From NCBI GenBank assembly GCA_947650365.1, contig CANTAL010000027.1, positions 992,001-1,056,000 on the forward strand: a stretch of 64,000 bases of DNA. The letters are read 5' to 3'. The notes under the pieces are model-generated. The model saw nothing but the letters and a program-made list of their open reading frames with translations, did not search any database and was not told the origin of the DNA. Of this stretch, positions 13,422-27,069 are shown in pieces. This DNA comes from Chamaelirium japonicum. Its lineage: Eukaryota > Streptophyta > Magnoliopsida > Liliales > Melanthiaceae. Numbering within the stretch: the stretch's first letter is position 1; the number at the start of each line of letters is the position of its first letter. The translations under genes were made by a program, and so were the position numbers.

Positions 13422-16400
13422 ACGAATGACTTAGAATGGATCGTACGAATGAATTAGAATGGATCGTGCGAATGAATTAGAATGGATCGTGCGAATGAAT
13501 TAGAATGGATCGTACGAATGAAGTAGAATGGATACATTCGTGCGAATGAATTAAAATGGATCGTATGAATGAGTAAGAATGGATCGTACGAATGAATTAG
13601 AATGGATCGTATGAATGAATTAGAATGGATCGTATAAATGAATTAGAATGGATCGTGCGAATGAGTAAGAATGGATCGTACGAATGAATTAGAATGGATC
13701 GTATGAATAAATTATAATGGATCGTGCTAATGAATTAGAATGGATTGTACGAATGAATTAGAATAGATTGTACGAATGAATTAGAATGGATCGTACGAAT
13801 GAATTAGAATGGATCGTATGAATGAATTAGAATGGATCGTGCGAAAGAATTAGAATGGATCGTAAGAATGAATTAGAATGGATACATTCGTGCGAATGAA
13901 TTAGAATGGATCGTACGAATGATTAAGAATGGATCGTACGAATGAAATAGAATGGATCGTATGAATGAATTAGAATGGATCGTGCTAATGAATTAGAATA
14001 GATCGTACGAATGAATTAGAATAGATTGTGCGAATGAATTAGAATGGATCGTACGAATGAATTAGAATGGATATATTCGTGTGAATGAATTTGAATGGAT
14101 CGTATGAATGAATTAGATTGGATCGAATGAATGAATTAGAATGGATCGTACGTATGAATTAGAATGGATAAATTCATGGGAATGAATTAGAATGGATCGT
14201 ACGAACGAATTAGAATGGATCATACAAATGAAATAGAATGGATCGTATGAAGGAATTAGAATGGATTGTACGAAGAAATTAGAATGGATCGTACGAAGGA
14301 ATTAGAATGTATACATTCGTGCAAAAGAATTAGAATGGATTGTATGAATGAATTAGAATGGATCGTGCAAATGAATTAGAATGGATCGTGTGAATGAATT
14401 AGAATGGATCGTTCGAATGAATTAGAATAGATTGTGCGAATGAATTAGAATGGATCATACGAATGAATTAGAATGGATACATTATTGCGAATGAATTAGA
14501 ATGGATCGTATGAATGAATTAGAATGGATCGTCTGAATTAATTCGAATGGATCGTACGAATGAATTGGAATGGATACATTCATGCGAATGAATTAGAATG
14601 GATCATACGAAGGAATTAGGGTGGATCGTACGAATGAATTAGAATGGATACATTCGTGCGAAAGAATTAGAAAGGATTGTATGAATGAATTATAATAGAT
14701 CGTATGAATGAATTAGAATGGATCGTGCGAATGAATTTGAATGGATCGTATGAATGAATTAGAATGGATCGTACGAATGAATTAGAATGGATCGTGCAAA
14801 TGGATAAGAATGGATACATTAGTGCGAATAAACTAGAATGGATCGTACGAATGAGTAAGAATGGATCGTACAAATGAAATAGAATGGATCGTACGAATGA
14901 ATTAGAATGGATCGTACTAATGGATTAGAATGGATCGTACGAATGAATTAGAATAGATTGTGCGAATGAATTAGAATGGATTGTACAAATGAATTAGAAT
15001 GGATCGTATGAATGAATTAGAATGGATCGTGCAAATGAATTAGAATGGATCGTACGAATGAATTAGAATGGATACATTCCTGCGAATGAATTAGAATTGA
15101 TCGTACGAATGAGTAAGAATGGATCGTTGCAATGGAATAGAATGGATCGTATGAATGAATTAGAATGGATCGTGCTAATGAATTAGAATGGATCGTACGA
15201 ATGAATTAGAATAGATTGTGAGAATGAATTAGAATGGATTGTACGAATGAATTATAATGGATACATTCGTGCGAATGAATTAGAATGGATTGTATGAATG
15301 AATTAGAATGGATCATATGAATGAATTAGAATGGATCGTGCGAATGAATTAGAATGGATCGTATGAATGAATTAGGTTAGATCGTATGAATAAATTAGAA
15401 TGGATCGTGCGAATGAATTAGAATGGATCGTACGAATGAATTAGAATGGATACATTCGTGCGAATAAATTAGAATGGATCGTACGAATGTATCGTACGAA
15501 TGAAATAGAATGGATCGTACGAATGAATTAGAATCGATCGTGCTAATGAATTAGAATGGATCGTACGAATGAATTAGAATAGATTGTGTGAATGAATTAG
15601 AATGAATCGTACGAATGAATTAGAATAGATACATTCATGCGAAGAAATTAGAATGGATCGTACGAATGGATTGTATGAAGGAATCAGAATGAATTAGAAT
15701 GGATACATTCGTGCGAATGAATTAGAATGGATCATATGAATGAATTATATTGGATCGTATGAATGAATTAGAATGGATCGTACGTATGAATTAGAATGGA
15801 TACATTCATGAGAATGAATTAGAATGGAACGAACGAAGGAATTAGAATGGATCGTACGAAGGAATTACAATGGATCGTATGAAGGAATTAGAATAGATCC
15901 TACAAATGAATTAGAATGGATACATTCGTGCAAAAGAATTAGAATTGATTGTATGAATGAATTAGAATGGATCGTACAAATGAATTAGAATGGATCGTGC
16001 GAATGAATTAGAATGGATCGTATGAATGAATTAGAATAGATTGTGCGAATGAATTAGAATGGATCGTACGAATGAATTAGAATGGATACATTCGTGTGAA
16101 TTAATTAAAATGGATCGTATGAATGAATTAGAATGGATCGTATGAAAGAATTCGAATGGATCTTACGAATGAATTAGAATGGATACATTCATGCGAATGA
16201 AGTAGAATGGATCATACGAAAGAATTAGGGTGGATCGTACGAATGAATTAGAATAGATACATTCGTGCGAAAGAATTAGAATGGATTGTATGAATGAATT
16301 AGAATGGATTGTATGAATGAATTAGAATGGATCATGCGAATGAATTAGAATGGATCGTACGAATGAATTAGAATGGATCGTATGAATGAATTAGAATAGA

Positions 16401-19400
16401 TCGTGCGGATAAATTAGAATGGATCGTACGAATGAATTAGAATGGATACATTCGTGCGAATGAAGTAGAATGGATCGTACGAATGAGTAAGAATAGTTCG
16501 TACGAATGAAATAGAATGGATCATATGAATGAATTAGAATAGATCGTGTGAATGAATTAGATTGGATCGTGCGAATGAATTAGAATGGATCGTACGAATG
16601 AATTAGACTGGATACATTCATACGAATGAATTAGAATGGATACATTCCTACTAATGAATTAGAATGGATCGTATGAATGAATTAGAATGGATCGTATGAA
16701 TGAATTCGAATAGATCGTACGAATGAATTAGAATGGATACATTTGTGCGAATGAATTAGAATGGATCATATGAAGTAATTAGGGTGGATCATACGAATGA
16801 ATTAGAATGGATACATTCGTGCAAAAGAATTAGATTGGATTGTATGAATGAATTAGAATGGATCATGCGAATGAATTAGAATGGATCATGCGAATGAATT
16901 AGAATGGATCTTTTGAATGAATTAGAATGGATCGTACGAATGAATTAGAATGGATCGTATGAATGAATTAGAATGGATCATGCGAATGAATTAGAATGGA
17001 TCGTACGAATGAATTAGAATGGATACATTCATGCGAATGAATTAGAATGGATCGTACGAATGAGTAAGAATGGATCATACGAATGAAATCGAATGGATCG
17101 TACGAATGAATTAGAATGGACCGTGCTAATGAATTAGAATGGATCGTACGAATGAATTAGAATAGACTATGCGAATGAATTAGAATAGATCGTACGAATG
17201 AATTAGAATGGATACATTCGTGCGAATGAATTAGAATGGATCGTATGAATGAATTAGATTGGATCGTATGAATGAATTAGAATGGATCGTACATATGAAT
17301 TAGAATGGATACATTCATGGGAATGAATTAGAATGGATCGTACGAAGGAATTAGAATGGATCATATGAATGAAATAGAATGGATCGTACGAAGGAATTAG
17401 AATGGATCGTACGAAAGAATTAGAATGGATACATTAGTGCAAAAGAATTAGAATGGATTGTATGAATGAATTAGAATGGATCGTGCAAATGAATTAGAAT
17501 GGATCGTACGAATGAATTAGAATAGATTGTGCGAATGAATTAGAATGGATCATATGAATGAATCAGAATGGATATATTCGTGAGAATGAATTAGAATGGA
17601 TCGTATGAATGAATTAGAATAGATCGTATGAATGAATTCGAATGGATCGTACGAATGAATTAGAATAAATACATTTGTGCGAATAAATTAGAATGGATCA
17701 TACGAAGGAATTAGAGTGGAGCGTACGAATGAATTAGAATGGATACATTCGTGCGAAAGAATTGGAATGGATCATATGAATGAATTAGAATGGATCGTAT
17801 GAATGAATTAGAATGGATCGTGCGAATGAATTAGAATGGATCGTACGAATGAATTAGAATGGATCGTATGAATGAATTGGAATGGATCGTGCGAATGAAT
17901 TAGAATGGATCGTACGAATGAATTAGAATAGATACATTTGTGCAAATGAATTAGAATGGATCGTACGAATGAGTAAGAATGGATCGTACGAATGAAATAG
18001 AATGGACCGTACGAATGAATTAGAATGGATCGTGCTAATGAATTAGAATGGATCATACGAATGAATTAGAATAGATTGTGCGAATGAATTAGAATGGATC
18101 GTACGAATGAATTAGAATGGATCGTATGAATGAATTAGAATGGATCGTGCAAATGAAATAGAATGGATTGTATGAATGAATTAGACTGGATACATTCGTG
18201 CGAATGAATTAGAATCGATCGTTCGAATAAGTAAGAATGGATCGTACGAATGAAATAAAATGGATCGTACGAATGAATTAGAATAGATTGTGCAAATGTA
18301 TTAGAATGGATGGTACAAATGAATTAGAATGGATACATTCGAGCGAATGAATTAGAATGGATCGTATGAATGAATTAGAATGGATCATATGAATGAATTA
18401 GAATGGATCGTACGAATGAGTTAGAATGGATCGTACGAATGAATTAGAATGGATCGTACGAATGAATTAGAATGGATCATGCGAATGAATTAGAATGGAA
18501 CGTATGAATGAATTAGAATGGATACATTCGTGCGAATGAATTAGAATGGATCGTACGAATGAGTAAGAATGGATCGTACGAATGAAATAGATTGGATCGT
18601 TCGAATGAATTAGAATGGATCGTGCTAATAAATTAGAATGGATTATACGAATGAATTAGAATAGATTGTGCGAATGAATTAGAATATATCGTACGAATGA
18701 ATTAGAATGGATACATTCGTGCGAATGAATTGGAATAGATCGTATGAATGAATTAGATTGGATTGTATGAATGAATTAGAATGGATCGTACGTATTAATT
18801 AGAGTGGATACATTCATGGGAATGAATTTGAATGGATCGTACAAAGAAATTAGAATAGATCGTACGAAGGAATTAGAATGGTTCATACGAAGGAATTAGA
18901 ATGGATCGTACGAATGAATTAGAATGGATACATTCGTGCAAAAGAATTAGAATGGATTGTATGAATGAATTAGAATGGATCGTACAAATGAATTAGAATG
19001 GATCGTGCGAATGAATTGGAATGGATCGTACGAATGAATTAGAATCGATTATGCGAATGAATTAAAATGGATCGTACTAATGAATTAGAATGGATACATT
19101 CGTGCGAATGAATTAGAATGGATCGTATGAATGAATTAGAGTGGATCGTATGAATGAATTCGATTGGATCGTACGAATGAATTAGAATGGATACATTCAT
19201 GCGAATGAATTAGAATGGATCATACGAAGGAATTAGGGTGGATCGTACGAATAAATTAGAATGGATACATTCGTGCAAAAGAATTAGAATGGATTGTATG
19301 AATGAATTAGAATGGATCGTGCGAATGAAATAGAATGGATCGTACGAATGAATTAGAATGTATCGTATGAATGAATTAGAATGGATCGTGCGAATGAATT

Positions 19401-22400
19401 AGAATGGATCATACGAATGAATTAGAATGGATACATTCGTGCGAATGAATTAGAATGGATCGTACGAATGAGTAAAAATAGATCGTACGAATGAATTAGA
19501 ATGGATCGTACGAATGAATTAGAATAGATCGTATCAATGAATTAGAATGGATCGTGCAAATGAATTAGAATGGAACGTACGAATGAATTAGAATGGATAC
19601 ATTCGTGCGAATGAATTATAATGGATCATACGAATGACTAAGAATGGATCGTACCAATGAAATAGAATGGATCGTACGAATGAATTAGAATGGATCGTGC
19701 TAATGAATTAGAATGGATCGTACGAATGAATTTGAATAAATTATTCGAATGAATTATAATGGATACATTCGTGCTAATGAATTAGAATGGATCGTATGAA
19801 TGAATTAGAATGGATCGTGCGAATGAATTAGAATGGATCGTACGAATGAATTAGAATGGAATGTATGAATGAATTAGAATGGATCGTGCGAATGAATTAG
19901 AATGGATCGTACGAATGAATTAGAATGGATCGTACGAATGAATTAGAATGGATACATTCGTGCGAATGAATTAGAATGGATCGTACGAATGAGTAAGAAT
20001 GGATCGTACGAATGAAATAGAATGATTTGTACGAATGAATTAGAATGGATCGTGCTAATGAATTAGAATGGATCGTACGAATGAATTAGAATAGATTATG
20101 CAAATGAATTAGAATGGATCGTACGAATGAATTAGAATGGATACATTCATACGAAGGAATTAGAATATATCGTACGAATGGATCGTACGAAGGAATTAGA
20201 ATGAATTAGAATGGATACATTCGTGCGAATGAATTAGAATGGATTGTATGAATGAATTAGATTGGATCGTAAGAATGAATTAGAATGGGTCGTATGTATG
20301 AATTAGAATGGATACATTCATGGGAATGAATTAGAATGGATCGAACGAAGGAATTAGAATGGATCATACGAATGAATTAGAATGGATCGTATGAAGGAAT
20401 TAGAATGGATCGTACGAACGAATTAGAATGGATACATTCGTGCAAAAGGATTAGAATGGTTTGTATGAATGAATTAGAATGGATCGTATAAATGAATTAG
20501 AATGGATCGTGCGAATGAATTAGAATGGATCGTACGAATGAATTAGAATAGATTGTGCGAATGAATTAGAATGGATCGTACGAATGAATTAGAGTGGATA
20601 CATTCGTGCGAAAGAATTAGAATGGATTGTATGAATGAATTAGAATGGATCATATGAATGAATTAGATTAGATCGTGCGAATGAATTAGAATGGATCGTA
20701 CGAATGAATTAGAATGGATCGTATGAATGAATTAGAATAGATCGTTCGAATGAATTAGAATGGATCGTAAGAATGAATTAGAATGGATACATTCATGCGA
20801 ATGAATTAGAATGGATCGTACGAGTGAGTAAGAATGGATCGTACGAATGAGTAAGAATGGATCGTACGAATGAATTAGAATGGATCGTGCGAATGAATTA
20901 GATTGGATCGTGCGAATGAATTAGAATGGATCGCACGAATGAATTAGAATGGATACATTCGTACGAATGAATTAGAATGGATCGTACGAATGAATTAGAC
21001 TGGATCGTATGAATGAATTAGAATGGATTGTGCAAATGAATTAGAATGGATCGTACGAATGAATTAAAATGGATACATTCGTGCGAATGAATTAGAATGG
21101 ATCGTATGAATAAATTAGAATGGATCGTATGAATGAATTAGAATGGATCGTATGAATGAATTAGAATGGATCGTGCGAATGAATTAGAATGGATCGTACG
21201 AATGAATTAGAATGGATCGTATGAATGAATTAGAATGGATCGTGCAAATGAATTAGAATGGAACGTATGAATGAATAAGAATGAATACATTCGAGCGAAT
21301 GAATTAGAATGGATCGTACGAATGAGTAAGAATGGATCGTACAAATGAAATAGAATGGATCGTACGAATGAATTAGAATGAATCGTGCTAATGAATTAGA
21401 ATGGATCGTACGAATGAATTAGAATAGATTGTGCGAACGAATTAGAATGGATCGTACGAATGAATTAGAATGGATTGTACGTATGAATTTGAATGGATCG
21501 TATGAATGAGTAAGAATGGATCGTATGAATGAAATTAAATGGATCGTACGAATGAATTAGAATGGATCGTTCGAATGAATTAGATTGGATCGTGCGAATG
21601 AATTAGAATGGATCGTACGAATGAATTAGAATGGATACATTCGTATGAATGAATTAGAATGGATCGTACGAATGAATTAGACTGGATCGTTTGAACGAAT
21701 TAGAATGGATCGTGCGAATGAATTAGAATGGATCGTACGAATGAATTAGAATGGATACATTCGTGCGAATGAATTAGAATGGATCGTATGAATAAATTAG
21801 AATGGATCGTATGAATGAATTAGAATGGATTGTGCGAATGAATTAGAATGGATTGTACGAATGAATTAGAATGGATCGTGCGAATGAATTAGAATGGATC
21901 GTACGAATGAAATCGAATGGTTCGTACGAATGAATTAGAATGGATCGTGCTAATGAATTAGAATGGATCGTACGAATGAATTAGAATAGATTGTGCGAAT
22001 GAATTCGAATGGATCATACGAATGAATTAGAATGGATACATTCGTGCGAAGGAATTAGAATGTATCGTACGAATGGATCGTACGAAGGAATTAGAATGAA
22101 TTAGAATGGATACATTAATGCGAATGAATTAGAATGGATCATATGAATGAATTAGATTGGATCGTATGAATGAATTAGAATGGATCGTACGTATGAATTA
22201 GAATGGATACATTCATGGGAATGAATTAGAATGGATCGAACGAAGGAATTAGAATGGATCATACGATGGAATTAGAATGGATCGTATGAAGGAATTAGAA
22301 TGGATCGTACGAATGAATTAGAATGGATACATTCGTGCAAAATAATTAGAATGGATCGTACAAATGAATTAGAATGGATCGTACGAATGAATTAGAATGG

Positions 22401-25400
22401 ATCGTACGAATGAATTAGAATAGAATGTGCGAATGAATTAGAATGGATCGTACGAATGAATTAGAATGGATACATTCGTGCGAATGAATTAGAATGGATC
22501 GTATGAATGAATTAGAATAGATCGTATGAATGAATTCGAATGGATCGTACGAATGAATTAGAATGGATACATTCGAGCGAATGAATTAGAATGGATCATA
22601 CGAAGGAATTAGGGTGGATTGTACGAATGAATTAGAATGGATACATTCGTGCGAAAGAATTAAAATGGATTGTATGAATGAATTAGAATGGATCGTACGA
22701 ATGAATTAGAATAGATTGTGCGAATGAATTAGAATGGGTCATACGAATGAATTAGAATGGATACATTCGTGCGAATGAATTAGAATGGATCGTATGAATG
22801 AATTAGAATGGATCGTATGAATGAATTCGAATGGATCGTACGAATGAATTAGAATGGATACATTCGTGCGAATGAATTAGAATGGATCATACGAAGGAAT
22901 TAGGGTGGATTGTACGAATGAATTAGAATGGATACATTCGTGCGAAAGAATTAAAATAGATTGTAGGAATGAATTACAATGGATCGTATGCATGAATTAG
23001 AATGGATCATGTGAATGAATTAGAATGGATCGTACGAATGAATTAGAATGGATCGTATGAATGAATTAGAATGGATCGTGCGAATGAATTAGAATGAATC
23101 GTACGAATGAATTTGAATGGATACATTCGTGCGAATGAATTAGAATGGATTGTACGAATGAGTACGAATGGATCGTATGAATAAAATAGAATGGATCGTA
23201 CGAATGCATTAGAATGGATCGTGCTAATGAATTAGAATGGATCGTACGAATAAATTAGAATAGATTGTGCGAATGAATTAGAATGAATCGTACGAATGAA
23301 TTTGAATGGATCATATGAATGAATTAGAATGGATCATGCGAATGAATTATTAGAATGGATCGTACGAATGAATTAGAATGGATACATTCGTGCGAATGAA
23401 TTAGAATGGATCGTACAAATGAGTAAGAATGGATTGTACGATTGAAATAGAATGGATCGTACGAATGAATTAAAATGGATCGTGCTAATGAATTAGAATG
23501 GATCGTATGAATGAATTTGAATAGATTGTGCGAATGAATTAGAATGGATCATACGAATGAATTAGAATGGATACATTCGTGTGAATGAATTAGAATGGAT
23601 CGTATGAATGTATTAGAATGGATAGTATGAATGAATTAGAATGGATCATGCGAATGAATTAGAATGGATCGTACGAATGAATTAGAATGGATCGTATTAA
23701 TGAATTAGAATGGATCATGCGAATGAATTAGAATGGGTCGTACGAATGAATTAGAAAGGATACATTCGTGCAAATGAATTAGAATGGATCGTACAAATGA
23801 GTAAGAATGGATCATACGAATGAAATAGAATGGATCGTACGAAAGAATTAGAATGGATCGTGCTAATAAATTAGAATGGATCGTACGAATAAATTAGAAT
23901 AGATTGTGCGAATGAATTAGAATGGATCGTACGAATGAATTAGAATAGATACATTCGTGCGAATGAATTAGAATGGATCTTATGAATGAATTAGATTGGA
24001 TCGTATGAATGAATTAGAATGGATCATACGTATGAACTAGAATGGATACATTCATGGGAATGAATTAGAATGGATCGTACGAAGGAATTAGATTGGATCA
24101 TACGAAGGAAATAGAATGGATCGTACGAAGGTATTAGAATGGATCGTACAAAGGAATTAGAATGGATCGTACGAATGAATTAGAATGGATACATTTGTGC
24201 AAAAGAATTAGAATGGATTGTATGAATGAATTAGAATGGATCGTGCAAATGAATTAGAATGGATCGTGCGAATGAATTAGAATGGATCGTACGAATGAAT
24301 TATAATAGATTGTGCGAATGAATTAGAATGGATCGTACGAATGAATTAAAATGGATACATTCGTGCGAATGAATTAGAATGGATCGTATGAATGAATTAT
24401 AATGGATCATACGAATGAATTAGAATGGATAATTCTTTCGAATGAATTAGAATGGATCATATGAAGGAATTAGGGTGGATCGTACGAATGAATTAGAATG
24501 GATACATTCATGCGAAAGAATTAGAATGGATTGTACGAATGAATTAGAATGGATCATATGAATGAATTAGAATGGATCGTCCAAATGAATTAGAATGGAT
24601 CGTAAGAATAAATTACAAAGGATCGTATGAATGAATTAGAATAGTTCGTGCAAATGAATTAGAATGGATCATACGAATGAATTAGAAAGGATACAATCGT
24701 GCGAATGAATTAGAATGGATCGTACGAATGAGTAAGAATGGATCGTACGAATGAAATAGAATGGATCGTACGAATGAATTAGAATGGATCGTGCTAACGA
24801 ATCATAATGGATCGTACGAATGAATTAGAATAGATTGTGCGAATGAATTAGAATGGATCGTACAAATGAATTAGAATGGATCGTATGAATGAATTAAAAT
24901 GGATCGTGCGAATGAATTAGAATGGATCGTACGAATGAATTAGAATGGATACATTCGTGTGAATGAATTAGAATGGATCGTATGAATGAGTAAGAATGGA
25001 TCGTACGAATGAAATAGAATGGATCGTACGAATGAATTAGAATGGATCAGGATAATGAATTAAAATGGATCGTATGAATGAATTAGAAAAGATAGTGCGA
25101 ATGAATTAGAATGGATAGTACGAATGAATTAGAATGGATACATTCATGCGAATGAATTAGAATGGATCGTATGAATGAATTAGATTAGATCGTATGAATG
25201 AATTAGAATGGATCATACGTATGAATTAGAATGGAGACATTTGTGGGAATGAATTAGAGTGGATCGTACTAAGGAATTAGAATGGATAATATGAATGAAA
25301 TAGAATGGATCGTACGAATGAATTAGAATGGATCGTATGAAGGAATTAGAATGGATCGTACGAAAGAATTAGAATGGATCGTACGAATGAATTAGAATGG

Positions 25401-25574
25401 ATACATTCGTGCGAAAGAATTAGAATGGATCGTATGAATGAATTAGAATGGATCGTGCGAATGAATTAGAATAGATCATACGAATGAATTAGAATGGATC
25501 GTATGAATGAATTTGAATGGATCGTGCGAATGAATTAGAATGGATCGTATGAATGAATTAGAATGGATACATTC

Positions 25575-26165
25575 GTACCATCCATTCTAATTCATTTTAA
25601 TTCATTTGTATGATCTATTCTAATTCATTCTAATTCATTTGTACGATCCATTTTAATTCATTAGCACGATCCATTCTAATTCATTCGTACGATCCATTCT
25701 ATTTCATTCATATGATCCATTCTTACTCATTCGTACGATCCATTCTAATTCATTCGCACGAATGTATCCATTCTAATTCATTCATATGATCCATTCTAAT
25801 TCATTCACACGATCCATTCTAATTCATTCATACGATCCATTCTAATTCATTTGTACTATCCTTTCTAATTCATTCGCACGATCCATTCTAATTCATTCAT
25901 ACGATCCATTCTAATTCATTCGCACGAATGTATCCATTCTAATTCATTCGTACGATCTATTCTAATTCCTTCGTACGATCCATTCTAATTCATTCATACG
26001 ATCCATTCTAACTCATTCATACGATCCATTCTAATTCATTCGCACGATCCATTCTAATTTATTAGCAAGATCCATTCTAATTCATTCGTATGATCTATTC
26101 TAATTCATTAGCACAATCTATTCTAATTCATTCGTACGATCCATTCTAATTCATTCTAATTCTAA
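25575..26165 (-). repeat. Inverted satellite block B1 (duplicate of A1)
   Basis: This is the same inverted block as 12,225-12,813, displaced by 13,352 bp, with the same internal order and the same right-hand palindrome. Scattered single-base differences are present. The left junction reads ATTCGTACCATCC here against AATCGTACGATCA in A1. Confidence 0.92.
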
Positions 26166-26402
26166 TTAGAATGGATCGTACGAATGAATTAGAATAGATT
26201 GTGTGAATGAATTAGAATGGATCGTACGAATGAATTAGAATGGATACATTCATGCGAATGAATTAGAATGGATTGTATGAATAAGTAAGAATGGATCGTA
26301 CGAATGAAATAAAATTGATCGTATGAATGAATTAGAATGGATCGTGCGAATGAATTAGAATGGATCGTACAAATGAGTAAGAATGGATCGTACGAATGAA
26401 AG

Positions 26403-26430
26403 AGAATGGATCGTACGTACGATCCATTCT
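26403..26430. repeat. 28-bp perfect palindrome at left junction of block B2
   Basis: This is an exact copy of the palindrome at 13,051-13,078, 13,352 bp further right. The preceding core is GAAAGAGAATGG here, against GAAATAGAATGG in copy 1, so the flank has changed while the palindrome has not. Confidence 0.92.
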
Positions 26431-26773
26431 AATTCATTCATACGATCCATTCTAATTCATTCGCATGAATGTATCCATTCTAATTCATTCGTACGATCCA
26501 TTCTAATTCATTCGCACGATCTATTAAAATTCATTCGTACGATCCATTCTAATTCATTCGCACGATCCATTCTAATTCATTCGTACGATCTATTCTATTT
26601 CATTGGTACGATCCATTCTTACTCATTTGTACGATCCATTCTAATTCATTCGCACGAATGTATCCATTCTAATTCATTCGTACGATCTATTCTAATTCAT
26701 TCACACGATCCATTCTAATTCATTTATACGATCCATTCTAATTCATTCGTACGATCCATTCTAACTCATTCGC
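26417..26773 (-). repeat. Inverted satellite block B2 (duplicate of A2)
   Basis: This is the partner of 13,065-13,421 at the same 13,352-bp offset, ending in CATTCGCACGAATG at 26,767-26,780. A 111-codon open frame at 26,383-26,718 runs through it but is a by-product of the repeat (see rejected items). Confidence 0.92.
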
Positions 26774-27069
26774 ACGAATGAATTAGAATGGATCGTGCGA
26801 ATGAATTAGAATAGATCGTGCGAATGAATTAGAATGGATCATGCGAATGAATTAGAATGGATCGCACGAATGAATTAGAATGGATACATTCGTGCGAATG
26901 AATTAAAATGGATCGTACGAATGAGTAAGAATGGATCGTACGAATGAATTAGAATGGATCGTACGAATGAATTAGAATGGATCGTACGAATGAATTAGAA
27001 TGGATCGTATAAATGAATTAGAATGGATCGTGCGAATGAATTAGAATGGATCGTACGAATGAATTAGAA

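Larger units (their letters stand above)
340..13660 (+). repeat. 13.35-kb tandem duplication, copy 1
   Basis: This segment aligns end to end with 13,660-27,040. Shared landmarks keep a nearly constant offset: the CATGGG linker at 821, 2,453, 3,893, 5,391, 6,969, 8,864 and 10,700 reappears at 14,175, 15,807, 17,316, 18,815, 20,319, 22,214 and 24,053 (offsets 13,350-13,424). GAAAAGATAG at 11,734 recurs at 25,086. Rare private variants are shared in order, for example GGACCGTACG near 4,583 and 18,003. A sample of about 300 bp (4,325-4,625) shows 8 mismatches by eye, near 97% identity. The left edge is placed at the GAGTAAG monomer near 342; the edge is good to about one monomer. Confidence 0.88.
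13660..27040 (+). repeat. 13.35-kb tandem duplication, copy 2
   Basis: This is the partner of 340-13,660, including its two inverted blocks near the right end. Relative to copy 1 it has a net gain of about 69 bp (three 23-mers) between 15,807 and 17,316, with extra ATCATGC and ATCTTTT monomers near 16,860-16,930. It has a net loss of about 74 bp (two 23-mers plus one 28-mer) between 18,815 and 20,319, probably near 19,740. The tail at 26,780-27,040 matches 13,430-13,660 and marks the right end of the unit. Confidence 0.88.

Noticed and set aside
14667-14873. 68-codon open frame on the minus strand, rich in Ile-His-Ser-Phe
   Set aside because: It is the satellite read in frame. The minus-strand monomer has TAA (TTCTAATTC) in one frame, and 23 bp shifts the frame each monomer. 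The frame stays open only where GAGTAAG, CTAGT-type or long monomers remove or skip that stop, and it ends at the first ordinary TAA after an Asn-Pro-Phe. There is no start context, domain or codon pattern beyond the repeat.
17808-18056. 82-codon minus-strand open frame
   Set aside because: Same cause: the Asp-Pro-Phe frame is kept open by variants such as GGAATGG, GAGTAAG and GAAATAG, and it stops at TAA after Asp-Pro-Phe. The matching place in copy 1 (about 4,385-4,640) is not an equally long frame, so it is not conserved.
26383-26718. 111-codon plus-strand open frame, the longest in the window
   Set aside because: It begins in direct monomers, crosses the 28-bp palindrome and runs through inverted block B2. 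It codes the same Ile-His-Ser-Asn-Ser-Phe repeat and ends at TAA after Asp-Pro-Phe. The duplicate at 13,031-13,366 is not open to the same extent, so no protein is indicated.
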